Positions 15,861 to 23,228 of a stretch of DNA of 28,893 bases are shown here, piece by piece (the stretch's first letter is position 1; every line of letters begins with the position of its first letter). Under the pieces are notes generated by a model, which did not search any database, had not been told where the DNA came from, and saw only the letters and a program-made list of their open reading frames with translations. Source of the DNA: Alphaproteobacteria bacterium (GTDB lineage Bacteria; Pseudomonadota; Alphaproteobacteria; SMXP01); assembly GCA_028280675.1 (NCBI GenBank), contig JANQLI010000102.1:1-28893 (forward strand), given 5' to 3'. Both the position numbers and the translations under genes were made by a program.

Positions 15861-16895
15861 TTATGGGGCGCGTAAAAAATCGATAATCATCGGATTGGCA
15901 TCATTCGGGCGGTCATAGATGACGGCATGACCCGCGCCTTCGATGACTTCGACGTCCACATTTGCTGCAAGCTTTTTCAAACGTGGTCCAACCTTATAAG
16001 GGTTATACAAAACCTCATGCTGTCCAAAGATTACCAAGGTCGGTGTCATCAATTGACGCAAGACAGATTTCGGTTCCGAGAGAAAAAATTTTCTGAGAAC
16101 CCGGAGCGCATTGAGTTTATTCACTTTGCCTGTATCTGGGTTGTAAATCCCCATGGAACGATCCACACGAAAGTGTTTTGTACAAAGCGCCATGGCGCGT
16201 GCTAGCTGACGGTCAAACGTGCCGAAAGATCCTCCGGGACTTTTTGATTTCACGGACTTTGCCGTGAGATCATCTTGCAAACCGTCAACGTCCTTGCCTT
16301 TTTTGACCATCTTGGTCAGCCAAATTTTAACAGGCAACTTAGCATGACACACACCCATGGGACTCAACAGCACAGCTTTACGAACACGATCCGGCGCATC
16401 AATCGCCATGCGCATCACCTGCCACCCGCCAGCGCTGACGCCTGCAAAATGCGCTTTTTCGATCTTGAGTGAATCCAAGACATCGCAAAGCCACTGTGTA
16501 TAGTCGTCGTTTAAATAGGACGGCGGATTTTGATCGCTCAACCCCGGCTGCCCAACAGTATCAAGCGCATAAACGCGAAAGTGTTTTGAAAAATCAGCCA
16601 GTTGATTACGCCACAGCGGCGAACTGCCCGCCACCGCCTGCACTAACACCAATGGTTCACCATCTTCAGGGCCGCACACCAGCATATGGGTTTTGCCAAA
16701 GCGGGTATCGACAAAGCGCTGCTCAAACGGCACTTCGATTTGTTCAAGAAGACCATGATACCATTTCATAATCTCTTCATAGCCTTCATCCGACTTATAA
16801 AGCGGATGGGTCATATCGACGTCATTGTCGGTCATTGTATGCTGCGCATTCTGGTCAGCCGATGTGACGGGATTAGCACAAGTGCTATCAGGCAT
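15861..16895 (-). CDS. Alpha/beta hydrolase
   Basis: A 344-residue alpha/beta-hydrolase fold protein. The oxyanion/HG-equivalent region reads LVQAVAGSSPLW (about 83-94). The nucleophile elbow is GVSAGGW with Ser at its centre. The late acid position reads GQHEVLYNP, giving Glu in place of the commoner Asp, and the catalytic His is in EGAGHAVIYDRP near the C-terminus. All three triad positions are therefore plausible. The substrate cannot be assigned. The first about 27 residues are polar and low in conservation; later ATGs at codons 21 and 28 are alternative starts. No clear ribosome site was found. There is no signal peptide, so it is probably cytoplasmic. Confidence 0.85.
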   Translation of the reverse strand: MPDSTCANPVTSADQNAQHTMTDNDVDMTHPLYKSDEGYEEIMKWYHGLLEQIEVPFEQRFVDTRFGKTHMLVCGPEDGEPLVLVQAVAGSSPLWRNQLADFSKHFRVYALDTVGQPGLSDQNPPSYLNDDYTQWLCDVLDSLKIEKAHFAGVSAGGWQVMRMAIDAPDRVRKAVLLSPMGVCHAKLPVKIWLTKMVKKGKDVDGLQDDLTAKSVKSKSPGGSFGTFDRQLARAMALCTKHFRVDRSMGIYNPDTGKVNKLNALRVLRKFFLSEPKSVLRQLMTPTLVIFGQHEVLYNPYKVGPRLKKLAANVDVEVIEGAGHAVIYDRPNDANPMIIDFLRAP

Positions 16896-16989
16896 GGTGA
16901 TGATCTTTTCTCACAAGGGTTGAATGACACGTCTTCAAGGATCCTTCTAACTCATACGGCGCAGATTCATCAACAGATCATTGCAAATG

Positions 16990-17014
16990 AAAAAACGCAG
17001 CCTTGAAGACCGCG
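16990..17014 (-). terminator. Intrinsic terminator after the ferrochelatase-like gene
   Basis: On the minus strand CGCGGTC - TTCAA - GGCTGCG (two wobble pairs) is followed by TTTTTT, starting 24 bases after the gene's stop. Part of it (17001-17010) is also an exact inverted copy of 16931-16940, so an alternative longer fold is possible. Confidence 0.65.
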
Positions 17015-17037
17015 CTTTTCGACAAACTTGTCAGCTT

Positions 17038-18525
17038 TTACTGAATGGGATCACCGTGATAAACAATAGATTCCTTATCCGTCGCTTGGCTGAGGATTGC
17101 GTCTATCGCTAAAAAATGCGCCTCGATCAATGGCTCCTGATAGGGGCCCACGGGAACAGAGTTATAAATCACCGTTGTGCCGTCTTGGACATATTTGCGG
17201 ATCAATGGTTGATCCCAATCCGGATAATCAATTGGTTCATAGACATCAAAGTCATCAAATCCTTGGAAATTCACAACCGCATGCGCAAACAGCGTATCTG
17301 TGTTTTCTGTAATGAACTCCACCGGCACGTTGATCACATAGTCATAATTCTCCGCGATAGATTGCCAATAAATATCATTCGTCGAAGGATACATATCGGT
17401 CATTTCGCCGAAGTAATCTTGCGCTAACACCGCATCCCATTTTGCGAAGCCTTTTTCCTCACCGAGGATAGATTGAATATCCGATAACATGGCGTTTAAA
17501 TACGGGGGCGCCAATTGCAGCCAAGCTTCATTCTCGACCATCTCCCATGGCATACCGTGAAAAGACGCCACAACACGCACAGATTTATCTTGCGGAATAT
17601 CTTTTAATTGGTCTCGCAAATTGTTGAGATAGGCATCGCGCAGCACATCAAAGTCAGAAAGCTGAGGCGCGATAATGAATTTTATTGTTTTGCCTGCGCC
17701 GTATTGATCTTCCCAATCGCGGATGTAGCTGACGCTTGTTTTAACGGTTGCGGTAAATTCCTCATAATGCGAATAGATTGGCCGTGGCGGAGAAAACACA
17801 ACCGTATCGACACCTTCATCAAGCAGCGCATACATCGCAGCACGCGCCTCATCATATTTCTCCGCATTGGCCCATCGCCAAGGAACGTCGCCATAGACCG
17901 CTTGCACTTTCTCCATGGTGCGCGAGACAAGCTTGATGATGCTGGCCTCTTCCGGGACACGGCCATTCGTCATGCCAGCATTTTCCGCATGATAAAAAAC
18001 ACGCGCTTTCGCCATCAGGTCAGCCGCCCCCGTTGGCATGCCCGCTTTACGATCTGCAAAAAGAAAATAACCCGGCGTGTAATCTTTCCCTGGCACAAAT
18101 TCGATGTCGCCAGCTTTGTATTTTTCAACATAGGACACACCGTCAATATCAGTGTCACGTCCTTTGTGATCAATAAGCCGCGTTGGCATGAACGCCTCAA
18201 ACTCAAAATACCGTTCCGCATCATAGAGCGGCGTGCCTCTGTCCACTTGCAACAACGTACGAATCGGCCAGGGAATAATTTTAAGCGGTTTATAGAAAAC
18301 GTTGCGGTAGACCTCTTCATCATAGGTCTCAGGCAAGATCATCTGTGAAATGTAGATGCCAACCTTCCCTTCGGGCTTGGTGTCTTGTGATTGATAATAG
18401 GAAAAGTAATTCGGCTCTTGAAGTTCACTCGGCTGATTTTTGATCACGTAGGTGACCACCAATCCGGCCAACGACACGACAAAGACCCCGACAAACCCAA
18501 GGGCTATTTTTTTCCAGAGTTTCAT
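17038..18525 (-). CDS. Membrane-anchored ferrochelatase (HemH)-like protein
   Basis: A 495-residue protein, longer than HemH (about 320-350). An N-terminal anchor (about 8-28, IALGFVGVFVVSLAGLVVTY after MKLWKK) places the rest outside the inner membrane. The body follows the ferrochelatase pattern in order: an ILPETYDEEVYRNVFYKP segment like the HemH start, VVFSPPRPIYSHYEEFTATV (243-262) like the FPLYPQYS.ST motif, and VVASFHGMP (318-326) with His323 at the metal-binding His. Then come DYFGEMTDMYPST and INVPVEFITENTDTL (398-412). The last matches P.GF..D..ETL, with Asp410 where HemH has Glu. HemH inserts iron into protoporphyrin in the cytoplasm; chelatase activity outside it is unproven. The start was chosen at 18525; a GTG twelve codons upstream is an alternative. 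Confidence 0.72.
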   Translation of the reverse strand: MKLWKKIALGFVGVFVVSLAGLVVTYVIKNQPSELQEPNYFSYYQSQDTKPEGKVGIYISQMILPETYDEEVYRNVFYKPLKIIPWPIRTLLQVDRGTPLYDAERYFEFEAFMPTRLIDHKGRDTDIDGVSYVEKYKAGDIEFVPGKDYTPGYFLFADRKAGMPTGAADLMAKARVFYHAENAGMTNGRVPEEASIIKLVSRTMEKVQAVYGDVPWRWANAEKYDEARAAMYALLDEGVDTVVFSPPRPIYSHYEEFTATVKTSVSYIRDWEDQYGAGKTIKFIIAPQLSDFDVLRDAYLNNLRDQLKDIPQDKSVRVVASFHGMPWEMVENEAWLQLAPPYLNAMLSDIQSILGEEKGFAKWDAVLAQDYFGEMTDMYPSTNDIYWQSIAENYDYVINVPVEFITENTDTLFAHAVVNFQGFDDFDVYEPIDYPDWDQPLIRKYVQDGTTVIYNSVPVGPYQEPLIEAHFLAIDAILSQATDKESIVYHGDPIQ

Positions 18526-18627
18526 GATCCAACCACCCTTCTTGAGCAACGCCCGCAACACAAAGGGGGCCTTGGAGAGAGATTACGCAAATCTGCGTGC
18601 GTTGGATCAATATAACGATATAAGCTG

Positions 18628-18643
18628 TGACCTTAAAAGGTCA
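18628..18643. promoter_or_regulatory. Inverted repeat TGACCTT-AA-AAGGTCA
   Basis: Two exact 7-bp arms surround a 2-base centre, 103 bases upstream of the ferrochelatase-like start. It overlaps the stop codon of the possible 25-residue peptide. The compact spacing fits a dimeric-regulator site. Confidence 0.4.
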
Positions 18644-18710
18644 TGTACAGCACCAAAGAGCCGGTCATAATGGAGACGGATAGCGTGAGTGAAAAAGCAC
18701 GTCCTAACAT
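18633..18710 (-). CDS. Possible 25-residue hydrophobic peptide
   Basis: A frame of 25 codons with a GGGAG ribosome site (GGGAGAAAATAT then ATG) encodes a single hydrophobic segment, from LGRAFSLTL through SLVLYMTF. It lies 107 bases upstream of the ferrochelatase-like gene on the same strand, and its stop falls inside the inverted repeat at 18628-18643. It could be a small membrane protein or a leader peptide. I know no relative, and chance is a real possibility at this length. Confidence 0.35.
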   Translation of the reverse strand: MLGRAFSLTLSVSIMTGSLVLYMTF

Positions 18711-18822
18711 ATATTTTCTCCCAGTCCATGTATGCAGTCGACTGAATGACTTTCACCATCGATTACGACAAAAATGACTCAAAAGTGAGAAAAGTTCGTA
18801 TAAAAACAACTTAAACTTTAAC

Positions 18823-18839
18823 TTTTGATTATATCAAAA
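18823..18839. promoter_or_regulatory. Palindrome TTTTGAT-TAT-ATCAAAA
   Basis: The 7-bp arms are exact with a 3-base spacer, in the AT-rich divergent region. The half-sites look like FNR/Anr boxes (TTGAT....ATCAA), but the spacer is one base too short for that family. The regulator is therefore unknown. Confidence 0.35.
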
Positions 18840-18930
18840 TAAGGCGAAAAGCATTGATTCTCATAGAAAAATTCCAATTTCCCGACTGTGCATCAGAAAT
18901 CTACAGCGAAAATAAATAAAAATTGAGAGT

Positions 18931-19005
18931 TCGGCTTTAGAATGCGTCCCCATATCGGGGCTTGACGCCCCAGATCGAATATAGTTTCTCTGCCCCTAAA
19001 GCCGA
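18931..19005. other. Nested inverted repeats, possible structured leader RNA
   Basis: TCGGCTTTAG (18931-18940) pairs exactly with CTAAAGCCGA (18996-19005). Within this, GCGTC (18944-18948) can pair with GACGC, and CCCC with GGGG around ATAT. Together these suggest a closed 75-nt fold ending 21 bases before the RNase D start. It could be a 5' leader element or a small RNA; orientation is not determined and I do not recognise a known family. Confidence 0.4.
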
Positions 19006-19026
19006 GGCACACGAAAGAACGCAGTG

Positions 19027-19638
19027 ATGACCATCCACCACCACATTGGCGATTTACCGAACAACCTTGATCTTGGGCCGGTGGTCGCTGTGGATACAGA
19101 AACGCAAGGCCTCAATCCGGTGCGCGATGAACTATGTGTCGTGCAACTTTCTTCAGGTGATGGTGACGCCCATGTGGTGCAGCTTCAGCGCGATCACTAT
19201 GACTGTCCGAACCTGAAAAATCTCATGGCCGACACAAAGGTCTTAAAAATTTTTCATTACGCCCGCTTTGACATCGTGTTTATGCGCAAAGACCTCGGCA
19301 TCGACACTGCCCCGGTGTACTGCACCAAGATCGCATCAAAACTCGTGCGCACCTATACAGACCGGCATGGCCTGAAAGACCTCTGCCGCGAACTGCTCGG
19401 GGTGGATCTCAGCAAACAGCAGCAAAGCTCTGACTGGGGCGCAGAGAACCTGTCCGATGCCCAGCTCAGCTACGCCGCATCCGATGTGCTATACTTGCAT
19501 TCTCTGAAAGAGAAACTCGACACCATGCTTGTCCGCGAAGAGCGACAGCATTTGGCCCAAGCCGCCTTTGACTTCCTTGGCACCCGCGCCGAACTCGATC
19601 TCAAGGGGTGGCTGGATGAGGACATCTTTTCTCACTAA
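19027..19638 (+). CDS. Ribonuclease D-like 3'-5' exonuclease (short form)
   Basis: A 203-residue DEDDy exonuclease. ExoI motif DTET: Asp23 and Glu25. ExoII HYARFDIVFM: Asp82. ExoIII YAASDVLYL: Tyr149 and Asp153. All metal-binding and catalytic residues are therefore present. It lacks the HRDC domains of full-length RNase D (about 370 residues), as is common for this alphaproteobacterial form found beside the kdsD-lpt genes. The likely role is trimming of structured RNA 3' ends such as tRNA precursors. GTG at 19024 is an alternative start. The following 241 bases up to kdsD (19639-19879) hold an AACCCC/GGGGTT hairpin (19700-19719) and a sigma-54-like promoter. Confidence 0.92.
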   Translation: MTIHHHIGDLPNNLDLGPVVAVDTETQGLNPVRDELCVVQLSSGDGDAHVVQLQRDHYDCPNLKNLMADTKVLKIFHYARFDIVFMRKDLGIDTAPVYCTKIASKLVRTYTDRHGLKDLCRELLGVDLSKQQQSSDWGAENLSDAQLSYAASDVLYLHSLKEKLDTMLVREERQHLAQAAFDFLGTRAELDLKGWLDEDIFSH

Positions 19639-19717
19639 GCCCCAAGGATTGGCCACTTCTGATCATAGACTGTCGGCTTCATTGACCTGCGCCCCAGAAA
19701 ACCCCATAATTCCGGGG

Positions 19718-19735
19718 TTGGCACAGTTCTCGCAT
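19718..19735 (+). promoter_or_regulatory. Sigma-54-type (-24/-12) promoter-like site upstream of kdsD
   Basis: TTGGCACAGTTCTCGCAT keeps the invariant GG-N10-GC spacing. It matches the consensus TGGCAC-N5-TTGC at all positions except one (TCGC for TTGC). It points toward the kdsD-lpt-rpoN genes, 145 bases before kdsD. Because rpoN itself is downstream, this may be a feedback element, either activating or repressing. No activator site was identified. Confidence 0.45.
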
Positions 19736-19879
19736 TATGGTTAACGGGGTCTTAAGACGAATCCGCTCTATAGGCGGACTAGGCCATGCGCAAAAACCAT
19801 CTTGCCACGTGCCGCAAGCGGGGCAAGGCGCTGGGGCGGCTTAAAAAAGTAACAAATAAAACGAGTTAAGGCAGACTGA

Positions 19880-20884
19880 ATGACAACAGCCGATCAAAAC
19901 AAGGCGCAATCCAGCATCTATAGCCGGGATATAGAAGTCGCACGGGAAGTGCTGACGATTGAATCGGACGCCCTCACTGCCTTAGCAAGCACCATCGATG
20001 GCGACTTCAGCCAAGCCCTGGATCTGCTGATGGCGGTGTCTGGGCGGATTATCGTCAGCGGGCTTGGGAAAAGCGGTCATGTCGCGCGGAAAATCGCCGC
20101 CACACTAGCTTCAACAGGGTCACCTGCCTTTTTTGTGCACCCCGCAGAAGCAAGCCATGGCGACTTGGGCATGATCACCAAAGCCGACGCAATCTTGATG
20201 CTCTCTAATTCCGGTGAAAACCAAGAGCTCAAAGACCTGATTGCCCACACCAAACGCTTTGATATTCCCCTCATCGGAATTTCCAGTCGCGCAGATAGCA
20301 CGCTGATGGAGGCCGCCACAGTCGGACTGCTCTTGCCAAAGGTTCCAGAAGCCTGCCCCATGGGCATGGCGCCGACAACCTCTTCAACCATGATGCTGGC
20401 CCTTGGCGATACATTGGCCGTTGCCTTGATGGAGCGCCGCGGATTTTCCGCAGATGATTACCGCGTTCTGCATCCAGGCGGCCAACTCGGGAAGGCGCTG
20501 GTGCGTGTCAAAGACATTATGCATGGAGTGAATGAGCTTCCGCTCTGTAAGCCCGAGACGTCAATGCAAGATCTTCTGCTCGTTATGACGTCAAAACATT
20601 TTGGCTGTGTCGGCATCACAGATAAAGACGGCGCCCTGATTGGCGTGTTTACCGATGGCGATTTACGGCGTCATATTGGCAATGATTTTCTCAGCAAAAC
20701 AGCAGCGGATGTGATGACCTCATCGCCCAAAACGATCCGCCCGGCCGCATTGGTCGCCGAAGCGGTCGGCTTTATGAACAACGCTAAGATCACGTGTCTG
20801 TTCGTTGTCGATACGGATGACAGCAAGGGTCAACCTATCGGCATTGTGCATATGCATGACTGCTTGAAAGCGGGAGTTGCCTAA
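19880..20884 (+). CDS. kdsD: Arabinose-5-phosphate isomerase (KdsD/KpsF)
   Basis: A 334-residue enzyme that converts ribulose 5-phosphate to arabinose 5-phosphate, the first step of Kdo synthesis for LPS. The SIS sugar-isomerase domain (about 35-190) contains GLGKSGHVARKIAATLASTG and the HPAEASHGDLGM loop with its conserved His. The region between domains has the GVxPTTSST-like segment MAPTTSSTMMLALGD. Two CBS domains follow (about 208-265 and 275-332, the first starting at VKDIMHG and the second at AADVMTS). An AAGG ribosome site lies 10 bases before the ATG. This is the first gene of the lpt-rpoN cluster. Confidence 0.96.
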   Translation: MTTADQNKAQSSIYSRDIEVAREVLTIESDALTALASTIDGDFSQALDLLMAVSGRIIVSGLGKSGHVARKIAATLASTGSPAFFVHPAEASHGDLGMITKADAILMLSNSGENQELKDLIAHTKRFDIPLIGISSRADSTLMEAATVGLLLPKVPEACPMGMAPTTSSTMMLALGDTLAVALMERRGFSADDYRVLHPGGQLGKALVRVKDIMHGVNELPLCKPETSMQDLLLVMTSKHFGCVGITDKDGALIGVFTDGDLRRHIGNDFLSKTAADVMTSSPKTIRPAALVAEAVGFMNNAKITCLFVVDTDDSKGQPIGIVHMHDCLKAGVA

Positions 20885-20895
20885 GGCGCTGAGCG

Positions 20896-21723
20896 ATGAC
20901 GGATTTGAAACGCATATACCAGGCATTCGATCATAGCAGTGCTGAAGATGCGTCAAAACGCGGTATTCGCGACTGGACACCGCGTCACCGTGAAGATACG
21001 GCGCGGAGTATTCAGCTCGCCACACGCTACAGCCGCTTTGTTGACTTTATGAAATTATTTCTGCCCCTTAGCGCTGGCGGACTGATTCTTGTCGCGATCA
21101 TGTCAACCTTTTTGCAAGAAGATGATGACACCACCATCAAGTTCGAGATCATCGGCACAATCGAAGAAGATTTACAAATGAGCAATCCGACCATGACGGG
21201 CTATGATGCCGAGGGCCGCCCCTTCAATGTCGAGGCGGAGAAAGGCATTCAGTTTCCCGACGACCCGAACCGGATGGATTTTGAAAAGATTACCGGCCAA
21301 CTCAATATCCCGGAAGATGGCAGCACAAGCAACAATCCGCTTGGCAGCGATAAAATCAACTTGCGCGCCGATAAAGGGCGGATGAAATCCGAAGAAAACA
21401 CCATGATCCTCACAGGAGATGTCACCTTGACATCCGAGGACAATTATGAATTTCGCACAGAACGGGCCCGCATACATTTCAAGGACAGCAGTGTAACAGG
21501 CCCGACCACCATCAATGGAAGAAGCAAGATGGGAACGATTGTCGCCGACAGTTTTAAAGTCAAAGACAATGGAAATCACATTTTCTTCATCGGCAATGTC
21601 AAAACCTACATTGATCCCAAAAAACAAAACACCATGACCAACGCAGAAGAAATCCCAAACACACAATCCAATTCAGAGGCAGGCACAGCCGAACCGGACA
21701 AACCTTCAATAAGCGTGAATTGA
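20896..21723 (+). CDS. lptC: LPS export protein LptC
   Basis: A 275-residue bitopic protein. One transmembrane segment (about 54-72, LFLPLSAGGLILVAIMSTFL region) is followed by a periplasmic beta-jellyroll. The repeating pattern FNVEAEKGIQ..., NLRADKGRMKSEENTMILTGDVTLTSEDNYEFRTERARI is typical of OstA/LptC-type beta-strands. It joins the LptB2FG transporter to LptA in the LPS bridge. The protein is longer than E. coli LptC (191), with an N-terminal cytoplasmic extension of about 50 residues and a Ser/Glu-rich tail, as is usual in alphaproteobacteria. It starts 11 bases after kdsD. Confidence 0.9.
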   Translation: MTDLKRIYQAFDHSSAEDASKRGIRDWTPRHREDTARSIQLATRYSRFVDFMKLFLPLSAGGLILVAIMSTFLQEDDDTTIKFEIIGTIEEDLQMSNPTMTGYDAEGRPFNVEAEKGIQFPDDPNRMDFEKITGQLNIPEDGSTSNNPLGSDKINLRADKGRMKSEENTMILTGDVTLTSEDNYEFRTERARIHFKDSSVTGPTTINGRSKMGTIVADSFKVKDNGNHIFFIGNVKTYIDPKKQNTMTNAEEIPNTQSNSEAGTAEPDKPSISVN

Positions 21724-21736
21724 GACAGAGCATAAG

Positions 21737-22312
21737 ATGATGAATAATAGCACACCCGATCGACCCCAGATTTTCACAGCCCTTGCCTTGACCTTGGGCT
21801 TTTTTAGCGCACTGGTTCTTCCTGCTGCAGCACAAAGCGGAATCTTTGCCGAAGGGGGGCATGACACGCAACAACCGATTGAGATCACCTCAGACTCTCT
21901 TGAAGTGAAACAAGAGCAACAGGTCGCCATCTTCCTCGGCAATGTGGATGCAAAGCAAGGGACTTTGACTCTCACCTCACAACGGCTTGAAGTGCATTAC
22001 ACATCTGAAGAAACAGAAGACGGCGGCAGTTCAGAATCGATCTCGTCTATGAAAGCAAGTGGCAATGTCATCGTCACCTCGCCCACCGAACAAGCCGAAG
22101 GGGAATGGGCCGATTATGACGTTGTGGACCGCGTGATCACGCTGCACGACAATGTTCTGCTGACTCAAGGCAAAAACACACTCTGCGGGGCGTCGCTTGA
22201 TATGGATCTTGACACTGGCCGGAGCTTCCTGAAAGGCGCCTGCACACGCAGCGCGAAGAACACTGGCGGGCGGGTGCAGGGAGTATTTTTCCCTTCGAAA
22301 TCAAAAGACTAA
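21737..22312 (+). CDS. lptA: LPS export periplasmic protein LptA
   Basis: A 191-residue periplasmic protein. The signal peptide (about 1-33) has the core FTALALTLGFFSALVLPAAA and cleavage near AAA/Q. The OstA domain begins QPIEITSDSLEVKQEQQVAIFLGNV and continues with DAKQGTLTLTSQRLEVHY and GNVIVTSPTEQAEGEWADYD, the classical LptA repeats. It forms the periplasmic bridge carrying LPS to the outer membrane. The start is 13 bases after lptC. Two tandem ATGs are present; the first is used here. Confidence 0.94.
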   Translation: MMNNSTPDRPQIFTALALTLGFFSALVLPAAAQSGIFAEGGHDTQQPIEITSDSLEVKQEQQVAIFLGNVDAKQGTLTLTSQRLEVHYTSEETEDGGSSESISSMKASGNVIVTSPTEQAEGEWADYDVVDRVITLHDNVLLTQGKNTLCGASLDMDLDTGRSFLKGACTRSAKNTGGRVQGVFFPSKSKD

Positions 22313-22318
22313 GCAAGT

Positions 22319-22374
22319 CTTAACGCGCTATGGTTAAGGATAATTCACTGAATATTAAGACCACATGGGTCTTA
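22319..22374 (+). promoter_or_regulatory. Two consecutive hairpins between lptA and lptB
   Basis: CTTAAC-N8-GTTAAG (22319-22338) and TAAGACC-ACATG-GGTCTTA (22356-22374) lie back to back. The second ends one base before the AGGGG ribosome site of lptB and contains an alternative upstream ATG (22365) in its loop. They could tune lptB translation or protect a processed transcript. Neither has a T-run suitable for termination. Confidence 0.4.
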
Positions 22375-22385
22375 TAGGGGACAAG

Positions 22386-23195
22386 ATGAACCACGAGATT
22401 GAAAATAGCGCCACTGCGGCAAACAAAGGCTCTGGGAGCACTCTTGAGAGCTCTTTACGCGTTGTCAGTGAAGCCTCCGGCCTCCGTGTCAATAAAATTG
22501 GCAAGAGCTTCAAAAACCGCCCCGTTGTGCGGGGCGTCAGCATGACTTTGCATCGCGGTGAAGTGGTTGGCTTACTCGGGCCCAATGGCGCCGGAAAAAC
22601 CACATGCTTTTACATGATCACCGGTTTGATCCCTGTCGATTACGGCTCCATTGAGTTGGACGGGCACGATATGACCCGCTTGCCGATGTATCGCCGCTCG
22701 CGGATGGGGATCGGTTATTTGCCGCAAGAATCATCGATCTTCCGCGGCATGAATGTGGAAGACAATATTCGGTCCGTTCTTGAGCTCGTCGAATCCAATC
22801 CGCAAAAACGTGAACAATTACTTGATGATCTCCTGGCCGAGTTTTCCATTACACCTTTGCGCATGACGCCATCGCTTGCCCTCTCAGGCGGGGAGCGCCG
22901 CCGTGTTGAAATTGCGCGCGCATTGGCGACACAACCTTATTTTATTCTTCTTGATGAACCCTTGGCGGGGATTGACCCGAAAGCTGTCGGCGAAATTCGA
23001 GACCTCATTGGCCAATTAAAAGACCGGGGGATCGGCGTATTGGTGACGGACCATAACGTCCGCGACACCCTGGAGATTGTTGATCGCGCCTATATCATCC
23101 ATGACGGTCAAGTCCTCACAGAAGGGACAGCGGATGATATTGTAGGCAATGACGATGTGCGCCGCGTTTACTTAGGTGAAAGCTTCCGCATGTAA
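22386..23195 (+). CDS. lptB: LPS export ABC transporter ATP-binding protein LptB
   Basis: A 269-residue ATPase that powers LPS extraction as LptB2FG at the cytoplasmic face. Walker A is GPNGAGKT, the Q-loop YLPQESSIFRG, the signature LSGGERRRVEIARAL, Walker B FILLDEP, and the switch His is in TDHNVRDTL. The N-terminal extension (about 30 residues, Ser/Ala-rich) is longer than in E. coli (241). The ATG at 22386 was preferred over an in-frame ATG 7 codons upstream because AGGGG (22376-22380) sits 5 bases before it. The upstream ATG is inside a hairpin loop. Confidence 0.96.
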   Translation: MNHEIENSATAANKGSGSTLESSLRVVSEASGLRVNKIGKSFKNRPVVRGVSMTLHRGEVVGLLGPNGAGKTTCFYMITGLIPVDYGSIELDGHDMTRLPMYRRSRMGIGYLPQESSIFRGMNVEDNIRSVLELVESNPQKREQLLDDLLAEFSITPLRMTPSLALSGGERRRVEIARALATQPYFILLDEPLAGIDPKAVGEIRDLIGQLKDRGIGVLVTDHNVRDTLEIVDRAYIIHDGQVLTEGTADDIVGNDDVRRVYLGESFRM

Positions 23196-23228
23196 CATGC
23201 CATTTTGGGTTTAGGGTATTGGGTAAGT

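Larger units (their letters stand above)
18526..19026. other. 500-bp AT-rich gap with several inverted repeats
   Basis: No conventional gene fits between the divergent ferrochelatase-like and RNase D genes. From about 18755 to 18930 the sequence is markedly AT-rich. It holds the small peptide frame (18633-18710), the inverted repeat at 18628, a TTTTGAT-TAT-ATCAAAA palindrome (18823-18839) and a structured element next to the RNase D gene (18931-19005). It presumably contains both promoters. Confidence 0.6.

Noticed and set aside
17608..18348. 246-codon plus-strand frame
   Set aside because: Antisense to the ferrochelatase-like gene, with no recognisable domain.
19786..19869. 27-codon basic reading frame just before kdsD
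   Set aside because: No ribosome site and an AT-rich tail; it overlaps the leader of kdsD and is most likely chance, though conservation was not testable.
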